The position numbers and the translations under genes are program-made. From NCBI RefSeq assembly GCF_024362695.1, contig NC_065421.1:2108001-2172000 (forward strand): a stretch of DNA of 64,000 bases. The letters are read 5' to 3'. How positions within the stretch are numbered: the first letter of the stretch is position 1; each line of letters opens with the position of its first letter. This document shows, in pieces, positions 38,801 through 50,009 of the stretch. The notes beneath the pieces are model-generated. The model was not told where the DNA came from. It made no database searches and saw nothing but the letters and a program-made list of their open reading frames with translations. This DNA is from Pectinophora gossypiella. Taxonomy: Eukaryota; Arthropoda; Insecta; Lepidoptera; Gelechiidae.

Positions 38801-41800
38801 CTCTTAAATTAGTGATGATGATGATGAGTGACACCATACCGAATACTGAGCGATGATTCAGCTTACGATTCTGAGTTGATATCACGTGGGATTTTCCGTT
38901 TTAAAGCATGATTTAAATGGTGATTTTTTATTTTCTTTTTACGTTCCATAGAACTGAAAATAATTTTGAAAAACATAAAACACTAACATTTTCTTGAGTT
39001 CCCTCAGTATTCGTATACAGGGTGGCCCAGAAGTTCAGGTTCAAAATGAAAAATTAGATAGAGGGGCTCATTAGCTACCAGAAACACCCCCATGTATGTT
39101 CAGTAATTATTTACTGCTTATTTAATACCCTCCCATAGTTACGGGGTGGAAAGTCGAAAATGCTTTTCGACCGTCTTCCTAAACCGGCTAAATTATGACT
39201 TACAGAATGGTCAGTTCCCAAGTTCTTCTTTTAATATGGACCAGTTCCTAAATGGACCACCTCCCTTATGAACCAGTTTCTCAATGGACCACTTTCTAAA
39301 TACACCTCTTCCTAAACGGACCGCTATCCAAACGGACCAGTTACTAAATGAACCACGTTCTAAATACACCTCTTCCTAAATGGACCGCTATCCAAACGGG
39401 CCAGTTCCTAAATGGGCCACATTCTAAATACACCTCTTCTTAAATGGACCACGTTCTAAATACACCTCTTCCTAAATGGACCGCTATCCAAACGGACCAG
39501 TTCCTAAATGGGCCACATTCTAAATACACCTCTTCCTAAATGGACCGCTATCCAAACGGACCAGTTCCTAAATGGGCCACATTCTAAATACACCTCTTCC
39601 TAAATGGACCGCTATCCAAACGGACCAGTTCCTAAATGGGCCACATTCTAAATACACCTCTTCTTAAATGGACCACGTTCTAAATACACCTCTTCCTAAA
39701 TGGACCGCTATCCAAACGGACCAGTTTCTAAATGGGCCACATTCTAAATACACCTCTTCCTAAATGGACCGCTATCCAAACGGACCAGTTCCTAAATGGG
39801 CCACATTCTAAATACACCTCTTCCTAAATGGACCATTATCCAAACGGGCCAGTTCCTAAATGGACCATTATCCAAACGGGCCAGTTCCTAAATGGGCCAC
39901 ATTCTAAATACACCTCTTCCTAAATGGACCACTATCCAAGCGGACCAGTTCCTAAATGGACCACTCCTTAAACGGAACACTTGCTAAACGGACGTTCGAA
40001 ACGTTTAAAAAAAGTTTATTACTCACCTAGGTTTATCAATACACTGGTTCATAATATCAATGATCCGACTCTTAGCGTCGCAGCCCTTCTGCACGGCTTC
40101 CATCACCACCTTGAGCGGTAGACCGCTGATCTTGATGTCGGCTTGGAGCGCTGTGATGCCCTTCTTTGAGCCCGCTATCTTGAAGTCCATGTCTCCCATG
40201 TAGTCTTCTATGCCCTAGGGGGAAAATAAATGGGTAAATTATTACACATAAACTGCCTATATACGTCCCACTGCTGGGAACAGGCCTCCCCTCAATCAAC
40301 CGGAGGGGGTATGGAGCATACTCCACCACGCTGCTCCACTGCGGGTTGGTGGAGGTGTTTTTACGGCTAATAGCCGGGACCAACGGCTTAACGTGCCCTC
40401 CGAAGCACGGAATCATCTTACTTTTTCGGACAATCAGGTGATTCAAGCCTGAAAAGTCCTTACCAAACAAAGGACAGTCTCACAAAGTGATTTCGACAAT
40501 GTCCCCATCGGGAATCGAACCCGGACCTCCAGATCGTGAACCTAACGCTCTAACTACTAGACCACGGAGGCTGTTAAATTATTACACATATAATGTAATC
40601 TAGCCTAGAAGATCCCACTGCTGGGCAAAGGCCTCCCCTTCCTCTTTCCATTTTTGCGGTCCTGTGCGCATGCCGGCCAGTCCCTCCGGCATCTCTTTGG
40701 AGGTCTGCCACGACGCCTATACCCGTCATAAGGCAGCCAATGCTCAGGCACCGTGAATTTACATTACACATATGTATGTAAATTCACGGTCGCGCGATTG
40801 ATTAGGGATGGACAAGTATTATAAGTAATCGGCCTCCATAGTCCAGCGGTGGAACGTCGGGCTCACGATCCGGGGGTCGTGGGTACCATTCCTTGGGACC
40901 ACCTTCCAAATATGCACCACTATCGAAAGAGACCAGTTCCAAAATGGACCACCTGCCAAACCGACCAGTTCTTAAATGAACTACCTGCCAAATAAACCTC
41001 TATTGGAATGGACCAGTTACTAAATGGACCATATATTGTTATCTAGTATAAAATCTGCACCCGTGACTCACTAACAAATCAGTGAGGATCCTGTAGTCGT
41101 CCAGGCCGCCGTGGCCGTCGGGCCGCGACACCAGCCCCACGGCCACGCCGCCCGCCGCCGCCGCCAGCGGCACGCCCGCGTCCAGCAGCGCCAGCGACCC
41201 GCCGCACACTGACGCCATAGAGCTCGACCCTGCAGGCAAACACATTCACCTTTAGCGACAAATGTGTGTGGTGCACACAAACAGTCACTGTGATCGTGTG
41301 TTAATTGCACAGTTGGCTCGACCATTGTAGACGGCGATACGGCTCACCACCACGTTGGTCTAACAGAAAGGTGAGGCGTGTGCGCTTAGTTCATCTTGCG
41401 ATGGATGTACCTCTGACTACCCCAAAAGGACATTCGGTGTTATGCTATTGTTGATGGCTGAGGAACTTTTATGTACACACATTTATTCATCATCACCAGC
41501 CCATTAACGTCCCCTCTGCAGGGGCACGGGCCTTCCTTATGGATGGATAGGGAGATAGGGCCTTAAACCACCACGCGGGCCCAGTGCGGATTGGTGGTTA
41601 TTAACGACTGCTAATACAACCGGGACCAACGGCTTAACGTGCCTTCCGAAGCACGGAGGAGCTCGAGATGAAAACTTTTTTTTTGTGGTCACCCATCCTA
41701 TGACCGGCCTTTGCGAAAGTTGCTTAACTTCAACAATCGCAGACCGAGCGCGTTTACCACTGCGCCACCGAGCTCCTCACACATTTATTAATGTACCCTT

Positions 41801-44800
41801 TTCAAAGAGTATTTATGTTTCTACGATTGGAGACATCATTAGAAAAGGTTCAGTACGATCTATGTAAAGAAAAAAAATATAATAGCGACATTTTATCACG
41901 TTTTTCTATGACGTCACCGGTCGCTTTTTCATACAAATTCCATAGTCATTTCGTGTTTTGACGTTTAGTAAAAAGTAACTGATTTTATTCGTTGGAAACT
42001 ACCCTATTCCATAGTGTCTGCTTACACCGGTGGGAAATAGGCGTGAGTTAATGTATGTATGTTCTATTTGTACGACTTGAAAAGAGACTAACCGTTAGAC
42101 TCGAGCACCTCGGCCGTCAGCCGCACGGCGTAGGGCTGCTGCGGCACCACGGGCAGCAGCCCGCGCTCCGCCAGCGCGCCGTGGCCCGCCTCGCGCCGCC
42201 CCGGGGCTCCGCCCTTCCCCACTTCGCCCGTCGCGTATGACGGAAACTCGTAGTGGAGAAAGAAGCTCTTTTCTTTTATGCCACTGTAAAATCATGCATG
42301 TGTAAATTACGAGAATGTCAGGGTCTTAGTTACCGGAATTGAATAAAATAAATAATAATAATAACCTTCTTCTATCGTGTGGATTGTGAGGACGATTACC
42401 AACCTCATCAATCCTAGTGTCAGGGTTATTATTTAGCCGCCAAAGGCACCTGACATGACTCACGTAACAATGTACTTACATCAGTAAGTAGTAACCGGGA
42501 CCAACGGCTTAACGTGCCTTCCGCAGCACGGATCATCTTACTTTCGGACAATCAGGTGATCAGCCTGCAATGTCCTAACCAAACCAGAGCCTCAGAAAGT
42601 GACGTTTTATGATATGCGTCCCGGGATTCGAACCCGGGACCTCCGGATCGTGAGCCCAACGCTCAACCACTGGACCACAGAGGCCGTTACTTTTTAGTAT
42701 ACACATACATACATAAACAGTCTATTATATACGTCCCACTGCTGGGCACAGGCCTCCCCTCAATCAACCGGAGGGGGTGTGAAATAAAAGCAGTCACCAA
42801 GTTAACAAAGACGGTAGTTACCTGGTGAGCATGGTAAGTGTATCCATCTTGAGCGCGCTGTCGGGGGAGTCGAAAGCCACCGTACACAGCACCTGCGTCT
42901 GCCCACGCTGGAACAACGCGCTGCCGTGAAGTGGCTCGTACAGGGATACCTGTAATCATTGTATGACTCATACAAATGTACTCTATTGCACTCATATAAG
43001 GTAACTGTTACGGTCACGAGCATTAATATGTATACACTTTGGTACCATGTCACATTAACTTTTTTAACAAATTGTACTGTAAGTCTCACTAAATGTCAAA
43101 TATGTTAGTGCGACAGAGTCCTAAAGTGGGTACATTATATTGCTCATGACTGTACAATAAGACATGCTTTTGGTTTATAAGATATTTAAAATCGTTTTAT
43201 GGGATGTAGTATGTACAGTCGTGAGCAATATCATGTATCCACTTTAGAACCCTATCGCACTATCATATTTGACATTCAATGAGACTTACGGTTTAATTTG
43301 TCAAAAAGTTAATGTGACAAAAAATTCAAAAAATTCAAAAAAATTCAAAAATATTTATTTTTCAAAATTGGCTTACAAAGTTAGCGCTTTTTGAACGTCA
43401 GACATAATTAAATTACATATTATGTAACTAGCTGTAAAACTACTACCACATCGGAATCTGTAACGCTGAGGGAAAGACGTGGCCAGAAAACCTCCCAGCA
43501 CAGGGCCCTAGTCCTACTGTTTCATGTTTTCCTTTCTTTTCTTTTAATGTGACATTGTATCGTATACAAATTAGTACTCGCGACCGTACAGCCAAGTAGT
43601 AAATAACATCCAAGGAAAATCTACTATATGGGGTGTTAGTGATATCGTAACGAAAACTTTGAGGGATGATTGAGACCATGATTGTGAGATGATATGAAGT
43701 GGAATTTTCCGTCGCAAAAGTATGGAACTGAAAATAATTAAAAATAACACCAACATTTTCATGAATTTTCCGACAGGATATTCCACTTGAATTTTAGAAT
43801 TTTGAGTAGAATCATCTCCCTCTGTATTCGTTACTATGTCTCTTCATAATCAAATCAAATCAAACATACTTTATTGCACACAACATACAAAACAAATAAT
43901 AATCAAAAATAATCAAAATCATAATCGCCTCAGTTGGGGCCAAAACTCACTCAAAACAGAACACATTCACAGTAGTCATATAATCGTCATAAAAAAATAT
44001 AATCGTACACGACACGACACTCACCTGACAACTAATATCCCTGAGGTCATCCAGATGCCGGCCATCGCATCGCAAGTCAGTCTCGAAGATCATATCCCGG
44101 AATATCTGCTTCAGGTTGGTGTTAAAAGCGTCCTGTAAGATGTTGACGTCCACCTCCGTGTCTCGCAGCTGGTTGAGGACCGTCTGTCTAAGGTCTGAGA
44201 TGGCGTTGTCGCGAGACAGTTTGTCGTGCGAGTGGTCACTGGAGAAAACAATATAACTGGGTAACTGGGTGGGTGGTATTCTATAAGAAAGATAAATCAT
44301 GAAATTGTACAGGGTCTACACGACAACAGCGCTGCCCACGGCGCGATTTATTTATATCGAGGGCTTCGACCAATAAACGCAGCCAAAGCTATCTACGTAG
44401 ATATACGTCGTACGGCTATTGGTTTAAGCCCTCGATATAATTCGGGCCGCGCGCGGCACAGTTGCCGTGCTGCAAGGTCTAATTACTAAATAAAGATAGA
44501 TCTAAAACTGCCGAAAAATCATTTTTTTTTTAAATTATTTATGTATTTTTAATGAAAAAACACGTAATAATAAGTTCGAAATTGTATTACGCTCTGCCAT
44601 GACCGTCATAGTGTGCTTTTTCATACAAATTCCGTAGTCATTTAGTATTTTGACGTGATAACTCCCCCGCCGGGATTCGAACCGGGGACCTCCGGATCGT
44701 GAGCCAATGCTTCACCACTGTACCACAGAGGCTGTTGTACCAAACAATTCGATTGGACTTTGCTTGTCTGCCAAATACTTCACACAAACACTGTTTGTTA

Positions 44801-47800
44801 ATTTTTTATGAGTGGCTGCAAATAGTCTTCTAATTATTTGCGGCTCTGCCCACCCCTTCGGGGAACATGGGCGTGGGTTTATGTATGTATGTTATGAGTA
44901 TGAATTCATGTTTGGATCATAGATAATTGGTATCACGTGGTTTCCAGGATTTGTGCCTGGTTAATGGCATTAGGCTCGCCCCTATTCCCTACATGGGACT
45001 TAAACATATGTAGAGGTTGGGATTCTCTTAAAATGCATAAATTATTTTGTCATAATTTTAATTATCATAATCCTTTTCGCATAACGTTTTTAAGCATAAT
45101 AGTACTTTCCCATTATAACATCTAAGAATACTGGTTTGTTAGGTATAACTTATTTTCGGACTAATATTTGTTGGTATAAATTTGATTCGCATATAAATAG
45201 GTATCCATAATTATTTTTTAGAATAATAGTGTTTTGTCATAATTTTTACAAGGCATAACAGTAGGTTAGGGTGCGGCGGGGGTGGCCCTTGGGCCACCCC
45301 TACGCCGCCAGTATGTTTATCTTACACACGAAAAGTATACTGAATGATCACCAACAACATGAAATAAAGTCAAAAAATATAAAAAGTCACAATCATGGAC
45401 CAAATGCAACCAAGGAAAAAGTAAGTTTCGGAAATGTTCAAAGTTGTGCCAAAACTTTTCTTATTCAGAGTATAGTTTTTATGCTTATAATACTTAGGCT
45501 TATATGTCATTATTGTCATTAATTATTATGCTTATGGTAGTTATGAGTTTCAAAATTATGCTTAAAAAGTTATGACAAATTAATACTATGCGTAACTAAT
45601 AATAGGACAAGTAACATTATGCCATGGTAAATTATTACATAAAAAATTATGCGTAAAAATAGACAACCGTAGAGGTTTACCTCTGTGGGGTAGGCATAGG
45701 ATTCAGGGATCCGCCCTGTAGTTCCGGGCGCAAGAATAGGGCTACGGTACCCCCTGCCTGTCGTAAAAGGCGACTGAAAGGGGACACTGGAGACCGTGAG
45801 TGGTAAGGGCGGGGGCCCGAGCCGCTCTTCATACGGTCTCCGGGAGGGACGGCAATGTGACATGGCCTCGCATTGCCGTAAAACTGGGATGGCGTAGGGG
45901 TTGGGACCTACCCCGTGACGCGCTTTTTATAGCAGGCGCGAGGGAAGCACCGGTGCGTTCGTTAGAGATCCCGGAGCTTCCCGACATGCGCAGCAGAGGG
46001 CCATTAGTCGGTAAGAGTCCGACATAACCTCGTCGCTCCCCCGGGTGGCGAGGTATCCATGAGGATTTCCCCTTCGTAACAAAAAAAAAAGGATTCAGGG
46101 ATACAGACAGGCCTTATGCTATGTTATGTTACCTGAGAATCTCCCTAATCTTCATACTGGAAAGAGTTTTGATAGTGTCTACGATGGTTTGGTCCAGGGG
46201 CGGCGTCGTCTCATATTCCCTCTTCAATTTGCCGTGATCCTTCTGTAGCTTCTCGATACCCCGGACTATGTGTTGGGCTTCTTTCGTACCTGGAAAGTCA
46301 GAAATAAATTTAGTTACCTATTCCCACCGTGCTACACGCTCTATCTATCCCGACCCCGCCGGCGTGGTCGACGATTTCCCTCATTCAGCGCTTATCGCTA
46401 TCGACCCGCTAGGGTCGATTAATTCTTTCAAATATTTTTCCTCTCACACGACGCCCTGAGCCGAGGTTCGCGCCCAACTGGGCACCCTCAGGCTGTTGTC
46501 TTAAACGTTGTACCGGGTGAGAGCCTTCTGCGCTCCCCATTTGTCCGGCCAAGTAGTTAATGCCATCTGCGGCAAATCTACAATAAGTCACGTCAAAAAA
46601 AAAAAAGCTCTATCTATGGAGTAATGAAGGCGATTACTCCACCGACAAGAGCGCAGCTCTTAAATAAAAAGAGAGAGAGATTCCCCATAATTCCTTTGGT
46701 TTTGGTTTCATACAAGACCATTAACCCGGCCCCAGGGGACAGAGTCATCTTCTCTGCCCTCCACTGGAGAAATTCCTGAACGGCGCATCCTTGCCGCGGG
46801 AGAGTGAGATGGTGGCTGAGTTCGGATAGGGACCCAGACCTACGGGGTATAATGTAGAACCCAGCGATACGGCTGAAGACCTCAATGGTTGCAGAGGCAA
46901 AGATGGGAGCCATCGGTACGGCACTGCAGGACGGAAGGGGCAAGTCACAAGGACTGTAACCTGGAACCTGACATAGGGCAGCAGTAACTGTCAGTAGTAT
47001 TCAGAGGCAGAGGACAGGAGTCTTAGTATAGCTTTGAAATAGACTAGACTGGGCGCGATCCCGCTCGCGTCAGACAGAGTACTGCGGGGCGGAAGGCAAG
47101 AGGGAAACCACTGCCCTATTTTTCCCTAAAAAAAGTAGCGTGAAGAACGCCACACCACAAGAGCGAGGCTCTTAAATTAGTGATGATTTCCCGTAATGGA
47201 AGGCACAGACCACGGAATTCCACCAAATACGATCCTGACTCTCCATTTTCACTTCTTCCCCATATGAAAAATTGTGTTTTTATTCGCCATCGGCATCGAA
47301 AAAGAAAAATAACCTGAAAGATATCATTGTACAGAATGGACTTACATTCGTACCTAATTTGATGGCCTTCAGCAGATCCTGCTGCAGGATATCAGCAGCA
47401 CTGCCCTCCAGCATCACGACGAGGTTGCTTCTAGTTGCCGTGACAACCAGGTTGAGCGTCGACTGTTCCAGGTCCTTGCGGGTCGGGTTCACTATCACTT
47501 CGTTGTCGATTTGGCCTAGCCTGTGACATAGAATAGAGAATAATACTAAGTATAGAACGGTCACTCTTCGCCCCGCACCAATACGTATTGGGTGTTGACC
47601 TCACCCCCTCTGGGTCTTTATTGTTAAATGGCCATATGCCGCTCAGGAGTAAGTCCTTCAAAAAAATCTTAGTTGAATAATAGCTTGCTATAAGATGATA
47701 GTGGGCGCTTCCAAGAACGTAAACGTAAAAAAAGGCTTTTTTTTTGACGTGACTTATTGTATGTAGATTTGTCGTATATGGCGTTATTTACTTGGCCGTA

Positions 47801-49607
47801 CAAATGGGGAGCGCTGATGGCTCTGATCTGGTACAGAATTTAAGACCTTAGGCCTTTTAGGCCTTAGGGTGCCCAGTCGCGAACCTCGGCTTAGGGTGCC
47901 TGAGAGGGTTATATTGGAAATAATTAAACTCTAAATGAGGGAAATCGTTCACCATGCCGGCGTGGGCGGTTTCGGGGTTCTGAAGTGTGGAATGCATGGA
48001 ATTAGCTGCCTGGGAACTGATATTAGACACGCAAATTACTAAATTGTAAAACGATACTTTAGGTGTTTCTTGCAGTTTCTTAATCGGGTTGTGACAATGC
48101 ATGTAACGTAAATAACCATAACCCTACCTGACAGCTCCAACTGGTCCATTCCAAGGTACATCAGAGAGCGCAAGCGCGGCACTGGCAGCATTGATAGCCA
48201 CTGTCTCCGGAGGGTTACTTGAGTCCACCGCGAGCATGTTGCATACCACCTGCGTGTCGTACTTGTAGCCCTCCGGGAATAGAGGGCGGAGGGACCGGTC
48301 TATCAGACGGGAGGTCAGGATCTCGCGTTCTGTTGGACCTGGGGTAAAATTGTCATGGTTAAAAGTTAAATTCATATTTGACCTTACCTGCATTATTTAT
48401 TATTTATTTATTTGTACACAATAAAATAGCCAGAAGGAATATACAAAGAACACAAATAGTACAAGGTAGAGATTTGTTCCAGCTGACATACGTGACGAGA
48501 GAGATATTCAACGCATGCATTAATGAAATGAATACAAATGTTGGTAAACTAGTTATCGTAGTGGGTTTTAAGTGCCAAACAGTAGACTCGGACGAGAGCC
48601 GCGGGACACATGACTAACATCCTTAAACATGTACCACTCCCTTCGGCTATCCGGCTATATAAAAAAAAAAACAAACAGCAACTTTACACACCTAATTCCC
48701 TCCTCAAGAAGTTAGTAGGTATACGTCCAGCAGCGGCTGCTTTCTGTCTGTAGTCCACTACCAGCGGCAGGAACGAACTTGGACTTTGCTTCGCCTTTGA
48801 TACTACGGTCGCCAACACACTTGTGTTGCCCAGAGAAGCAACACATGCTCCATCAGCGAACCTTGCATATCGACCCGTGGATAACTTCAACGGTGTGATC
48901 CTGAATAGTAAGTTTTGTTTAAACTTCTTCTATCATGTGGGTTGTGAGATGGATTACCAACATCATCAACCCTGGTGTCTCGGTTATTATTTTCTTTAAA
49001 GACAGCCAGTAACAGTAACAATTAAATATCATGCATGTGACATGCAAAATAAATAAATAAAAAGATAAATGGTCTACTAAGTGTAACATTGTGTGAATTA
49101 AGCTGTAAGCTCCCCAAACAAAATAAATAAAAATATTAGCTTATCTAATAAAAATATATATTTCAGTATGCCTTATCAAGGAGGATGGTTGTGTTAATAT
49201 AGAGTAGTGGTAATATTTTATATTATTAAACAAGTCTTAAATTACGCCCATGATCCCTATCGTGGTAGGCAGTCATAAATCGGCAGAAAATATACATTCA
49301 GCTCCATGAGAAAAAAGAAAACTAAATTACAGGTGCTAAAAAAGTGCTTTAAAATAAATTGTGTAAATTATGTCAACTAAAATTTTAACAACATTCATTA
49401 TTTTTTCGATTTAATAAAAAATGAATAGGAAAAAAATGAATTTCCAATTAATACTTAACCTAAAAGTAAAACATAACCTCAAAATTCTTACCCGTTTGTA
49501 AAAGAAACTTCCACTTCACCCACACTGGTCTTTGTTGAGAATAATCTGTAGTAATATCTTCCTCTTACCCTTAGTTTTGAAAGAATAACTCGATTTTTAA
49601 TAAACAT
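35834..49607 (-). CDS. PNPT1: Polyribonucleotide nucleotidyltransferase 1, mitochondrial (PNPase)
   Basis: Thirteen exons, complete: 49607-49492, 48900-48692, 48338-48128, 47520-47354, 46289-46133, 44238-44025, 42949-42822, 42283-42093, 41229-41072, 40214-40027, 38512-38389, 37462-37229, 35986-35834. They sum to 2250 nt (749 aa) with every junction in phase. The basic N-terminus (MFIKNRVILSKLRVRGRYYY) suits a mitochondrial presequence. Domain order: first RNase PH core (PLVVDYRQKAAAAGRIPTNF, ILTSRLIDRSLRPLFPEG), linker helices, second RNase PH core (LFQRGQTQVLCTVAFDSP, GSSSMASVCGGSLALLDAG, the catalytic Asp in YMGDMDFKIAG), KH domain (GLGGINLKKLY), S1 domain (YKAKVVEVKDIGVLVTLYPG). PNPase degrades RNA 3'-5' by phosphorolysis as a trimer. 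In animals it works in the mitochondrion, in RNA decay and RNA import. Exons 8-9 are far more GC-rich than the flanks. Introns carry SINEs, minisatellites and MITEs. Confidence 0.97.
36443..36612 (+). repeat. Interspersed repeat shared with 58016-58185
   Basis: Both copies contain GAACATCACCGATTGAGAAA and end TTAAATAAAGAGAG. The end module (ACTCCACCGACAAGAGCG) recurs at 46620-46670. A (TAG)n stretch follows at about 36640-36665. Confidence 0.6.
36898..37185 (+). mobile_element. SINE with 5S-rRNA-like head
   Basis: Head GGAGCTCGGTGGCGCAGCGG, 5S-like block with GAAGTTAAGCAAC and GGATAGGTGACCAC, core, body, and tail GCCCCAGCAGTGGGGACG then GGTGATGATGA. It is in the last PNPT1 intron, inserted antisense to the gene. 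Confidence 0.78.
37750..37905 (+). mobile_element. SINE A head, interrupted by a 5S-type SINE
   Basis: The tRNA-like head (TCCGGGTTCGAGTTCCGGTG) runs to AAAGTAAGATGATCCG at 37905, then the 5S-type SINE at 37911 intervenes. The core resumes at 38200 (AAGATGATCCGTGCTTCGAA) to about 38370. The repeated AAGATGATCCG is the likely target duplication, so the 5S-type element landed in an older SINE A. Confidence 0.7.
37911..38200 (+). mobile_element. SINE with 5S-rRNA-like head
   Basis: Head GAGGAGCTCAATGGCGCAGC, 5S-like block GAAGTTAAGCAAC and GGATGGGTGACCAC, core, and tail ending in GATGATGAAGATG. It splits the SINE A at 37750-38370. Confidence 0.78.
38576..38832. repeat. Inverted pair of a ~110-bp repeat
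   Basis: ATTTAAGAGCCACGCTCTTG ... CTTCCGCCC at 38589-38692 is repeated in the opposite orientation at 38735-38815. Further copies of the module are at 47090-47190 and 29700-29755. It probably reflects two opposite insertions, in PNPT1 intron 10. Confidence 0.65.
39234..39996. repeat. Higher-order minisatellite: 16-bp monomers in 64-bp units
   Basis: About 47 monomers of exactly 16 bp run in register. Four types, GGACCAGTTCCTAAAT, GGGCCACATTCTAAAT, ACACCTCTTCCTAAAT and GGACCGCTATCCAAAC, repeat in that order as a 64-bp unit. A 96-bp variant with two extra monomers appears twice (near 39437 and 39660). The edges decay. A divergent array of the same family lies at 40893-41034. The two arrays flank PNPT1 exon 10. 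Confidence 0.9.
40247..40573 (-). mobile_element. SINE A', full-length inverted copy
   Basis: A tRNA-like head (GGGAATCGAACCCGGACC complement) and the core (TTAACGTGCCCTCCGAAGCA) join a different tail from SINE A (TTGATTGAGGGGAGGCCTG type, ending GGGACGTATATAGGC). It lies between PNPT1 exons 9 and 10. Confidence 0.78.
40893..41034. repeat. Diverged 16-bp minisatellite array
   Basis: Monomers such as GGACCAGTTCTTAAAT and GGACCACCTGCCAAAC continue the family of 39234-39996, with more substitutions. The array starts where a SINE A head fragment (40836-40892) breaks off. Confidence 0.75.
41309..41440 (+). mobile_element. SINE C body fragment
   Basis: It contains ACAGTTGGCTCGACCATTGT, GGTCTAACAGAAAGG and CATCTTGCGATGGATGTACC. 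It shows the intact sequence that was interrupted by the MULE at 15514. Confidence 0.7.
41490..41780 (-). mobile_element. SINE with 5S-rRNA-like head (inverted)
   Basis: A full-length inverted copy between PNPT1 exons 8 and 9, with the same head, 5S-like block, core and tail as 29962-30258. Confidence 0.78.
41870..41997 (-). repeat. Interspersed repeat R4 (inverted, partial)
   Basis: Half-length copy ending GTAAAAAGTAACTGATTTTA. A further inverted copy is at 44490-44660. Confidence 0.55.
42364..42687 (-). mobile_element. SINE A, full-length inverted copy
   Basis: Box B complement GGGATTCGAACCCGGG, the core, and a CTTCTTCTATCGTGTGG tail. A partial A' tail follows at 42706-42778. Confidence 0.8.
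43012..43156 (-). mobile_element. MITE (GTACGGTCACGAGCA family)
   Basis: Both termini present (ACGGTCACGAGCATTAATAT; GCTCATGACTGTAC). Its neighbour at 43213-43589 is in the opposite orientation. Confidence 0.65.
43213..43589 (+). mobile_element. MITE split by a short LINE-like insertion
   Basis: The MITE halves are 43213-43319 and 43544-43589. The 224-bp insert (43320-43543) is bounded by an 11-bp duplication TTAATGTGACA (43309-43319 and 43544-43554). The insert begins with repeated AATTCAAAAA, the complement of a TTTTTGAATT tail, so it is an inverted LINE 3' end. Confidence 0.8.
44330..44465. mobile_element. Foldback element
   Basis: TATATCGAGGGCTTCGACCA pairs with the right-hand TTTAAGCCCTCGATATAATT; the apex is near AGCTATCTACGTAGATATACG. 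It relates to 8570-8690. It lies in the intron upstream of PNPT1 exon 6. Confidence 0.6.
45005..45665. repeat. Degenerate repeat field rich in CATAAT/GCATAAC words, with a GC hairpin
   Basis: Words such as GCATAAC, AAGCATAATA and TGTCATAATTTT recur irregularly. In the centre, GGGGTGGCCCTTGGGCCACCCC (45279-45300) forms a perfect 10-bp hairpin. The adjoining GCCGCCAGTATGTTTATC block is duplicated at 54205-54290. No gene. Confidence 0.5.
45711..46089 (+). mobile_element. Poly(A) retroposon with 13-bp target duplication
   Basis: AGGATTCAGGGAT flanks it (45698-45710 and 46090-46102). The 3' end is an A-run. The body is GC-rich (TACCCCCTGCCTGTCGTAAA; CGCTCCCCCGGGTGGCGAGG), as in 3' regions of L1-like elements. 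It ends about 45 bp from PNPT1 exon 5. Confidence 0.8.
46330..46600 (-). repeat. Inverted copy of the TTTTGACGTGACTTATTG repeat
   Basis: Collinear inverted copy of 6130-6430, ending in an A-run at the TTGACGTG end. A partial direct copy is at 47738-47990. Confidence 0.65.
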
Positions 49608-50009
49608 TATAAATAAAATCACTTCTTGATACGGGTCAACAAAGGTCACTATTTACCACACTAAGTCACTCTATTTACTGTGCTAAAGTATTAAAAATAT
49701 CTTTAATACTAAATAACCATTGCAGATGCAGAAAATTAATGAGATTTCATGATTTTTATTGGATTTTTCATAACAAAAGTTACGAATTACGAAACCGCGA
49801 TAGCGTATTTCCCCTAATGTCAAAGTCAAACAAAAACCTTTTTACTTTTACTTATTTTATTTACAATGAAAATTATACCACCGCCATACCGTAATTTAAT
49901 GTTTATTTGATTGTATTTAAAAGCGGTGCAGCAGCATACATTTTGTACGCATTTCATAAGAAATAAGCGCAATTTAGGCGAAATGAGGTTGCGTTCTTAA
50001 CAAAAAAAA

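Noticed and set aside
41071..41325. Ala/Arg-rich ORFs in several frames (also 42055-42295)
   Set aside because: They are shadow frames of GC-rich PNPT1 exons 8 and 9.
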